DNA from: Amycolatopsis sp. CA-128772
GTDB lineage: Bacteria; Actinomycetota; Actinomycetes; Mycobacteriales; Pseudonocardiaceae
Assembly (NCBI RefSeq): GCF_002904295.1
Contig: NZ_PPHG01000025.1
Location: 1 to 64,000 of the forward strand
Length of the DNA stretch: 64,000 nt
Reading direction: 5' to 3'
The notes beneath the pieces are model-generated. The model saw only the letters and a program-made list of their open reading frames with translations. It was not told the origin of the DNA and did not search any database. Shown here piece after piece: positions 52,213-64,000 of the stretch (position 1 is the stretch's first letter; each line of letters opens with the position of its first letter). The translations under genes were made by a program, and so were the position numbers.

Positions 52213-52327
52213 GCGCCCCAATGTGGCGTTCGGTGCGTCCCACGCACCGAACGCCACATTGGGTGCGCATGACGCAACCAACGCCACATTGGGTGCGTCC
52301 CACGCAACCAACGCCACATTGGGGCGC
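52213..52327. repeat. Nested inverted and direct repeat array between the ATP-grasp and SbnB-like genes
   Basis: ACGCCACATTGGG occurs at 52251, 52281 and 52311 (30-base period). The left arm (52213-52230, beginning GCGCCCCAATG) is the exact 18-base reverse complement of 52310-52327, and it also pairs with the nearer copy from 52242 to form a stem of over 20 bp. The array can fold into alternative hairpins. It may attenuate or separate the operon, or be a dispersed genomic repeat. Confidence 0.85.
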
Positions 52328-52360
52328 TTCGCGCGCCCGATGCCCCAGGAGGGTTTCCGC

Positions 52361-53398
52361 ATGAGTACCAGCACGTCCGTCCCGGAGTTCGCCGTCATCT
52401 CCGGAGCGCAGGTCCACGATGTCCTCGGCGGACAGGAAAAGCTCGTCATCGACCTCATCGAGTCCGCCTACCGCCTGCACGGCGCCGGCGACACGGTGAA
52501 CCCGCCGTCCTACTTCCTGCGCTTCCCCGACCGGCCGTCCTCGCGGATCATCGCGCTGCCCGCGTCGGTCGGCGGGGACATCGCGGTCGACGGGCTCAAG
52601 TGGATCTCGAGCTTCCCGGAGAACGTCGCGAGCGGGCTGCCGCGCGCGTCGGCGATCCTCGTCCTCAACGACCCGCGGACCGGCTACCCGCTGGCCTGCC
52701 TGGAAAGTTCCATCATCAGCGCCACCCGGACCGCCGCCTCGGCCGCGCTCGCCGCCGACTGGCTGACCCGGGACCGGGCGCGGCCGGCCCGGCTCGGCAT
52801 CGTCGGCACCGGGCTGATCGCCCGTTACATCCACACCTACCTCGCCGCCGGCGGCTGGGCCTTCGACGACGTCGGCGTGTTCGACCTGAGCCCGGCGCAC
52901 GCCGAAGGGTTCCGCGGCTACCTGACCGCGGCCGGCGAGCCGTCGGTCACCGTGCACGAGACCGCGGAGGACCTCATCCGCGGCAGCGACCTGGTCGTGT
53001 TCGCGACGGTCGCCGGGGAGCCGCACGTGCACGACCCGGCGTGGTTCGACCACAACCCGCTGGTCCTGCACGTCTCGCTGCGCGACCTGGCGCCGGAGGT
53101 CATCCTGGGCGGCACCAACGTCGTCGACGACGTCGAGCACTGCCTGAAGGCGAACACCTCGGTGCACCTGGCCGAGCAGCGCACCGGCGGCCGGGACTTC
53201 CTGTCCGGGACGCTGCACGACGTGCTGACCGGGCGGGCCGTCCTGCCGAAGGACCGGCCGCTGATCTTCTCGCCGTTCGGGCTCGGGGTGCTCGACCTCG
53301 CCGTCGGCAAGCACATCTACGACCAGCTGCACGCTTCCGGCGACCTGCGGACCGTGGACGAGTTCTTCTTCGAACTCGACCGGTACGGCAAGCGCTGA
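52361..53398 (+). CDS. sbnB: SbnB-like dehydrogenase for L-2,3-diaminopropionate synthesis
   Basis: 345-aa member of the ornithine cyclodeaminase/mu-crystallin family, SbnB branch. The Rossmann motif is LGIVGTGLIARYI. The N-terminal part has the PPSYFLRFPD and KWISSFPENVASGLPRASA segments typical of SbnB, which oxidatively cleaves the SbnA adduct (ACEGA) to L-2,3-diaminopropionate. AGGAGGG lies upstream of the ATG at 52361. It is immediately followed by the SbnA-like gene, the standard pair. The symbol is given by family. Confidence 0.88.
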   Translation: MSTSTSVPEFAVISGAQVHDVLGGQEKLVIDLIESAYRLHGAGDTVNPPSYFLRFPDRPSSRIIALPASVGGDIAVDGLKWISSFPENVASGLPRASAILVLNDPRTGYPLACLESSIISATRTAASAALAADWLTRDRARPARLGIVGTGLIARYIHTYLAAGGWAFDDVGVFDLSPAHAEGFRGYLTAAGEPSVTVHETAEDLIRGSDLVVFATVAGEPHVHDPAWFDHNPLVLHVSLRDLAPEVILGGTNVVDDVEHCLKANTSVHLAEQRTGGRDFLSGTLHDVLTGRAVLPKDRPLIFSPFGLGVLDLAVGKHIYDQLHASGDLRTVDEFFFELDRYGKR

Positions 53399-53411
53399 GG
53401 AGGAACCCGGC

Positions 53412-54383
53412 GTGCCGATCATCACCGCTCCGCAGGACTTCAACACCGACGACCTGTTCGTCGACCTCCGCCGGTTCGCCGGCCGCTCGCTCTTCCTCAA
53501 GTGCGAGGGCTTCAACTTCGCCGGGTCGATCAAGGTCAAGGCCGCCCGGTCGATGGTCGCCGCCGCCGAGCGCCACGGCGACCTCCGGCCCGGCTCGACG
53601 CTCGTGGAGAGCTCGTCCGGCAACCTCGGCGTGGCGCTGAGCCTGGTCGCCGCCAGCTCCGGCTACCGGTTCGTCTGCGTCACCGACTCGCGGTGCACGC
53701 TCGGCGCCCGGCAGCTGATGGAGACGATGGGGGCCGAGGTCCGCATCGTCACCGAGCCGCACCCGGAACACGGCCTGCTGGGCGCGAGGATCGAGCTCGT
53801 CCGGCGGCTGTGCTCCGAACGCGGGTTCGTCTGGCTCAACCAGTACGAAAACGCCGGGAACTGGCGCGCCCACTACGAAACGACCGGCCCGCAGATCGCC
53901 GGAGCCTTCCCGGACGCGTCCGTGGTCTTCATCGGGGCGGGCACCACCGGGACGCTCATGGGCTGCGCCCGGTACCTGCACGAGCACCGGCCCGGCACCC
54001 GGGTGGTCGCGATCGACACGGTCGGCTCGGTCACCTTCGGGACGCCGCCGGCCCGCCGGATGATCCCCGGGCTGGGCACCGGGATCCGGCCGCCGATGCT
54101 CGACCTCGGCCACGTCGACGACGTCGTGCACGTGGAAGAGGCGGACACCGTGCGCACCTGCCGGGCGCTCACCCGCGAGGGGTTCTGCTTCGGCGGCTCG
54201 ACCGGCACGGTCGTGAGCGGCGCCCTGACGTGGCTGGCCGGGCACGAGGAAACCGGGACGGCGGTGGCGATCGCGCCGGACCTCGGCGACCGCTACCTCG
54301 ACACCGTCTACCACGACCAGTGGGTGGCCGACCTCTACGGCGAGGACCTCCTCGAAGACGAGGGCCAGGTCCACGCTCTGTGA
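53412..54383 (+). CDS. sbnA: SbnA-like PLP enzyme (O-phosphoserine/glutamate, ACEGA synthase)
   Basis: 323-aa protein of the cysteine synthase family. The PLP lysine is Lys41 in FAGSIKVKAA, the phosphate loop is ESSSGNLGVAL, and FIGAGTTGTLMGCA is the usual cofactor-binding turn. SbnA-type enzymes join glutamate to O-phosphoserine to give ACEGA, which SbnB then cleaves. The gene pair therefore supplies L-2,3-diaminopropionate, presumably for the NRPS in this locus. GTG start with GAGGAGG upstream, at the end of the SbnB-like gene. Confidence 0.9.
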   Translation: MPIITAPQDFNTDDLFVDLRRFAGRSLFLKCEGFNFAGSIKVKAARSMVAAAERHGDLRPGSTLVESSSGNLGVALSLVAASSGYRFVCVTDSRCTLGARQLMETMGAEVRIVTEPHPEHGLLGARIELVRRLCSERGFVWLNQYENAGNWRAHYETTGPQIAGAFPDASVVFIGAGTTGTLMGCARYLHEHRPGTRVVAIDTVGSVTFGTPPARRMIPGLGTGIRPPMLDLGHVDDVVHVEEADTVRTCRALTREGFCFGGSTGTVVSGALTWLAGHEETGTAVAIAPDLGDRYLDTVYHDQWVADLYGEDLLEDEGQVHAL

Positions 54384-54518
54384 TCCACCACACACGGCCT
54401 AGCACCACCGCGGATCCGGGACTCACACCCCGTGAACGAACGATCACGGTTCACTAGACTCGAACACCTGCGCGGAGAGCAACGGCCGCCTTGCCCATCG
54501 GGTCGAACGGGGACGATC

Positions 54519-55838
54519 GTGAAGCCATCGCTGGCCGTGCGCACCTCCTGCTGGTCCGCCGGCCACGCCAGCGCCGTCATCGCCCTCTGGCTGGTGTTCG
54601 TGGCCGTGACCGAGCTGCCGGGGTTCGCCGGCGGGCACCGGCTGGGCGACGGTTCGCTGTCGGACCCCGGCGTGGCCGCGAACTGGTGGCCGGTGGTCGC
54701 CGCGCCCATCGCGGTGCTGCTGAGCGTGCCGTTCTCCCGCCTGCTGCTGCTCGTGTCCGCGCTGTTCATCAGCGTGGTCACGACGGCGTCGGCGGCGCTG
54801 CTGGACACGGTGTCCGAGTCCGTCACGATGTCGCCGCTCACCGGCGACGCGGCGCTGCTGGTCGTCATCACGGTTTCGGTCCAGCACATGCTGTTCGCCT
54901 TCTGCCGGCGACGCGAGGCGCTGGCCGGCGGCAACGACGCGTCCCGAGCGGCCCGGATCGTCGCGAGCACGGCGGGCAACGCCGCCCTCGTCTCCGGCAG
55001 CGGCGTGGCCGCGTCACTGGCCGCGGTGGCGCTCACCGGCGCGGCCGAGCTGGTGCCGCTGGCCACCGCGGTGCTCGTGGCCGTGCTGGTGTCCACCGTC
55101 GCCGCGCTGAGCCTGCTGCCCGCGTTGAACGACCGCGTGCTCACCTCGCCGAAGGCGCTGCCCCCGCAGCCGCCCGCGCGGCTGAAGGTCGGTCACCTGC
55201 CCCGGTTCGTGCGGCCCGCGGCCATCGCGGCCGGCCTGCTCGTCCTCGGGACAGCCGCGGTGTACGGGTCCCTGCGCGTGTTTTCCCCCGGCTGCGCGGG
55301 CTGCCGGGCCCTGGCCGCCGACCTGGACGGGTGCGGGGTGGTGACGTTGCTGGTGGTGCTGGGCGTGGCCACGCTCGTCGCCTACCGGCGTCCGGTGGTG
55401 GCGCTGGCGACGTTCCTGCTGAACGGCGTCGCCGTGCTCGCCGGGCTGGGGATGCTGGTCCTGCTCGTCGACCCGCTGCCCGGCTGGGCCCCGATGGTCC
55501 TGGTGGTGGTCCTGCTCGTGCCGGCGAACCACCTGCAGGTCTACCTGCTGCACCGGCTGCGGAGCGAAACCCTGGCGGGCATGTCCCGCCGCAACACGGT
55601 GGCACACGCGTGCCGCCGGGCCTGGTCGGCATCCGGCGGCGCGCTGCTGGTGACGGTGGTGATGTGGCTGGTCTGGGGCCTGACGGAAACCGGCGGCACC
55701 CGCGAGTTCGCGTTGGCGACGGCGGCGATCCTGGTGGCCGACACCCTGGTCGTCCGGTTCCTCCTGCTCCCGCGGCTCGCGGTACTCGGAGGCCGGACGA
55801 ACTGGTGGCGGATCAGGGGCCCGAAAGACGCCCGGTGA
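54519..55838 (+). CDS. MMPL/RND-like membrane protein without large external loops
   Basis: 439 aa with about 11-12 hydrophobic segments. The helical cores resemble MMPL/RND transporters (the pattern of four close helices, DAALLVVITVSVQHMLFAFC ... RRREALAGG ... AARIVASTAGNAALVSG), repeated once in the second half (RRNTVAHACRRAWSASGGALL). The large extracytoplasmic domains of true MMPL pumps are missing, and some helices look degenerate. GTG at 54519 with GGGGA 5 bases before; a GTG at 54432 is possible. As the last gene of the operon it may aid export or act as a membrane scaffold. Confidence 0.65.
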   Translation: MKPSLAVRTSCWSAGHASAVIALWLVFVAVTELPGFAGGHRLGDGSLSDPGVAANWWPVVAAPIAVLLSVPFSRLLLLVSALFISVVTTASAALLDTVSESVTMSPLTGDAALLVVITVSVQHMLFAFCRRREALAGGNDASRAARIVASTAGNAALVSGSGVAASLAAVALTGAAELVPLATAVLVAVLVSTVAALSLLPALNDRVLTSPKALPPQPPARLKVGHLPRFVRPAAIAAGLLVLGTAAVYGSLRVFSPGCAGCRALAADLDGCGVVTLLVVLGVATLVAYRRPVVALATFLLNGVAVLAGLGMLVLLVDPLPGWAPMVLVVVLLVPANHLQVYLLHRLRSETLAGMSRRNTVAHACRRAWSASGGALLVTVVMWLVWGLTETGGTREFALATAAILVADTLVVRFLLLPRLAVLGGRTNWWRIRGPKDAR

Positions 55839-55914
55839 CGCGAGTTCCGGCCTCGATCACGCGAGTTCCGGGCTCAATCACGCGAATTCCGGGCCCGATC
55901 ACGCGAGTTCCGGC
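55838..55914. repeat. 21-bp tandem repeat between convergent genes
   Basis: Units beginning ACGCGAGTTCCGG start at 55838, 55859, 55880 and 55901, an exact 21-base period with a few substitutions (the third has GAATTCC). The array starts at the last base of the MMPL-like stop codon and ends before the ABC ATPase stop. Confidence 0.9.
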
Positions 55915-55975
55915 TTCGAGCTCGTGCGATGCCGCCGCCGGAACACCGGGCAGCGGCACCACTTCCGATCGCGGA

Positions 55976-56941
55976 TCAGGAAGCCGGAGGACGCCCGGTG
56001 AGGTCGAGGAACACCTCGTCGAGCGTCGGACGTCGCAACGCGAAGTCCGTGTACTCCACGCCGGCGTCGCGCAGGGCTGCCGCCGCGGCCGCGATGCCGC
56101 CCGCCGTGTCCGGCAGCTCGACCGCGATGCTGCGCTTGCGCTCGTCGACCGATACGGCCGAAGCCGAGACGCGGGACAGGGCCGACACCGCGGGCTGGAG
56201 CCACTTCGGGTCCGCGACCGCGATCTCGAGCCGCTCCGCGCCGATCTTGCGCTTCAGCTCGTCCGCCGTTCCCTCGGCGATCACGCGGCCGTGGTCGATC
56301 ACCACGATGTGGTCGGCGAGGTAGTCGGCCTCTTCGAGGTACTGCGTGGTGAGCAGCACCGTCACGCCCTCGTCGACCAGGCCGCGCACGATCCCCCACA
56401 GCGTGCTGCGGCTGGCCGGGTCGAGGCCGGTCGTCGGCTCGTCCAGGAAGAGCACCGACGGGCGGCCGATCAGGCAGGTCGCCAGGTCGAGCCGGCGCCG
56501 CATGCCGCCCGAGTACGTGCCGACCGCGCGGTCGGCCGCCGCGGTCAGGTCGAACCGCTCGAGCAGTTCGGTGGCCCGCTGCCGGGCGCCGCGCCGGCCG
56601 AGGTGCAGCAGCGTGCCGAGCAGCTGGAGGTTCTGCCGGCCGGTGAGCAGCTCGTCGACCGCGGCGTACTGGCCGACCAGGCCGATCCGGCGCTGCACCT
56701 CCTTCGCCTGCGTGGCCACGTCGAAACCCGCCACGCGGGCCGTGCCGCCGTCCGGGCGCAGCAGCGTCGCCAGGACCCGGACCGTGGTGGTCTTTCCCGC
56801 GCCGTTGGGGCCGAGCAGGCCCAGCACCGACCCCGCGGGCACCCGCAGGTCGATGCCGGCCAGGGCCTGGTGGTCGCCGAATCCCTTGCGCAGCCCGGTG
56901 ACTTCGATGGCCGCTTCGCGGTCGAGCTCGCCGCTCGCCAT
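55976..56941 (-). CDS. ABC transporter ATP-binding protein (DrrA-like)
   Basis: 321 aa. Walker A GPNGAGKTTT, signature YSGGMRRRLDLA, Walker B SVLFLDEPTTGLDP, and a C-terminal extension (to residue 321) of the DrrA/daunorubicin resistance type. With the permease at 57.2 kb it forms an export or self-resistance pump for the peptide product. Its ATG overlaps the MbtH stop by one base, so it is coupled. It is the last gene of the minus-strand NRPS operon. Confidence 0.92.
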   Translation of the reverse strand: MASGELDREAAIEVTGLRKGFGDHQALAGIDLRVPAGSVLGLLGPNGAGKTTTVRVLATLLRPDGGTARVAGFDVATQAKEVQRRIGLVGQYAAVDELLTGRQNLQLLGTLLHLGRRGARQRATELLERFDLTAAADRAVGTYSGGMRRRLDLATCLIGRPSVLFLDEPTTGLDPASRSTLWGIVRGLVDEGVTVLLTTQYLEEADYLADHIVVIDHGRVIAEGTADELKRKIGAERLEIAVADPKWLQPAVSALSRVSASAVSVDERKRSIAVELPDTAGGIAAAAAALRDAGVEYTDFALRRPTLDEVFLDLTGRPPAS

Positions 56942-57144
56942 CAGCCGGCGTCCCGCAGGCTCTTCGGGCGCAGGTCGGTCCACGTCGCTTCGACGTGGGC
57001 GAGCGCGTCCGCACGGGAACTCTCCCCCTGCGCGACCGTCCAGCCCGCCGGCACCGCGGCGAACACCGGCCACAGGCTGCGTTCTTCCTCGGCGTTGACC
57101 AGCACGAGGAACCGGCCGTTCTCATCGTCGAATGGACTCGTCAC
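56941..57144 (-). CDS. MbtH-like protein
   Basis: 67 aa with all family marks: [16 protein letters not shown], and [14 protein letters not shown] near the C-terminus. MbtH proteins bind A domains and help them fold and work. It is located between the two ABC genes, downstream of the NRPS, so it should serve the A domain of that NRPS and perhaps the A domains of locus 1, where no MbtH gene is seen. Confidence 0.96.
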   Translation of the reverse strand: MTSPFDDENGRFLVLVNAEEERSLWPVFAAVPAGWTVAQGESSRADALAHVEATWTDLRPKSLRDAG

Positions 57145-57222
57145 TTCACATCTCCGTGGTGTCTCGGGCGGTTTGCTGTCATGGTGTTCGGCTCGGCTGA
57201 CGGCCCGCTGACCGCCACCTGA

Positions 57223-58031
57223 CTACGCGATCGTGCGGTACTTGCGGAAGCTCAGGCCCCCGGCCAGTACCAGCGTGACGACCAGGGTGATCGCCACGAC
57301 CACGCCCGGGTGCTGGGCGGGGAACCCGGTCTCGTCGACCGGGGTGCCCCACAGCCGGCGGACCGCGGTGGTCACCGAGCTGACCGGGTTCCACTCCGCG
57401 ACCGGCCGCAGCCACACCGGCAGCCGGTCGGTCGACATGAAGGCGTTGGAGAGGAAGGAAAGGCCGAGCGTCGCCACCGCGCCGATGCCGTCGATCGCCT
57501 CGGGGTTGCGCAGCGAAAGGCCGAGCAGGATGCCGACCCAGATCATCGCGTAGAGGAACACGACGAGCAGGGCGAGCCCGCCCAGCAGCGGCAGGAACCC
57601 GGTGTGCACCCGGCCGCCGACGAGCAGGCCGGAGGCCACGGTGATGGCCAGGGCGATCAGGCCGACCACGAAGTCGCCGAGGGAGTGCCCGATCAGCACG
57701 GCGGGCCGGACGATCGGCAGCGAGCGGAACCGGTCGGTCAGGCCGCCGTTGAGGTCGGTGGCCACGGCGATCGCGGTGGGCGCGATGCCGGCCAGGCCGA
57801 CCTGCATCAGCGCGGCCGGGAACAGGAACTCCGGGTAGCTGCCGCTGCCCGGCACGATCACCGCGTCCTTGAACACGTACCCGATCGCCAGCATGGTGAT
57901 GAGCGGGTTCAGCGTGACCGCGAGCAGGCGGCCCGGGACGTTGCGCAGGTGGGTGAGGCGGCGCCCGGCGAGCGCCAGCACCTCGACCACGGCGTCGGAC
58001 AACCGCCGGGAACCCGCCGGGGCAATCACAC

Positions 58032-58035
<4 letters not shown>
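57223..58035 (-). CDS. ABC-2 type permease (DrrB-like)
   Basis: 270 aa with six hydrophobic segments and the ABC-2 layout: an N-terminal cytoplasmic stretch [20 protein letters not shown], the amphipathic [21 protein letters not shown] loop, and [22 protein letters not shown] near the end. This is the partner of the DrrA-like ATPase. Its ATG overlaps the NRPS stop (ATGA), linking export to synthesis. Confidence 0.92.

Positions 58036-64000
<5,965 letters not shown>

Noticed and set aside
52213..52327. CRISPR array
   Set aside because: The repeats are imperfectly spaced inverted copies with no unique spacers of regular length and no cas genes. The 21-bp array at 55838 has no spacers.
49418..53623. 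Minus-strand open frame of 1401 codons across five genes
   Set aside because: Spans clear plus-strand genes and the repeat arrays; composition is that of an antisense frame.

Overview
This is high-GC actinomycete DNA with GTG starts, ATGA/GTGA gene overlaps, SARP regulators, MbtH and a split lycopene cyclase. The style of the carotenoid operon and the repeated intergenic palindromes suggest a Pseudonocardiales genome, most likely Amycolatopsis; this is inference, as no database search was possible.

Layout. (1) 0.1-9.1 kb: a CarH/LitR-like MerR regulator divergent from a translationally coupled aromatic-carotenoid operon (crtE-I-B-Yc-Yd-T-U plus a second FAD oxidoreductase). (2) 9.2-11.1 kb: a secreted VWA/Calx-beta protein broken by three frame changes. 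(3) 11.1-28.9 kb: biosynthetic locus 1. On the minus strand are a two-gene NRPS/PKS line (A-T / C-A(Val)-T-E / C-T // KS-AT(dead)-ACP / C-T-E(degenerate)) and a KAS III-like enzyme. Divergent from it is a coupled fkbJ-I-H-K-type cassette expected to make hydroxymalonyl-ACP. The first A domain carries an in-frame amber codon. (4) 28.9-42.6 kb: mostly non-cluster genes: two PaaX regulators, an MHS-type transporter, secreted hydrolases, LysR with an IMPase-like protein, a Tat-exported propeller-like protein, an SDR, a decayed flavoprotein locus, an orphan ATP synthase c subunit and a cyclase-like protein. (5) 42.9-64 kb: biosynthetic locus 2. It has a large AfsR-type SARP and a small TTA-containing SARP, then a plus-strand operon of ACP, KS, chain-length-factor-like KS, ketoreductase, ATP-grasp ligase, SbnB-like and SbnA-like 2,3-diaminopropionate enzymes and an MMPL-like membrane protein. 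On the minus strand, running in from beyond the right edge, are an NRPS ending in a dead A domain, T and thioesterase, then DrrB-like permease, MbtH and DrrA-like ATPase.

How it may work. In locus 2, a type II ketosynthase pair and ketoreductase could build a beta-hydroxyacyl chain on a discrete ACP, SbnA/SbnB could supply L-2,3-diaminopropionate, and the MbtH-assisted NRPS would assemble and release a peptide exported by the ABC pair. The promoter of the PKS operon has textbook SARP architecture: three 11-bp-spaced repeats ending 8 bp before a -10 box. In locus 1, the KS module has lost AT catalysis but sits beside genes for an ACP-bound extender unit. The product classes are inferences from domain logic; the exact compounds cannot be read from this window. 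Several reading-frame breaks (9.4-9.75, 24.6, 39.76 and 41.15 kb) could be real decay or base-calling errors.
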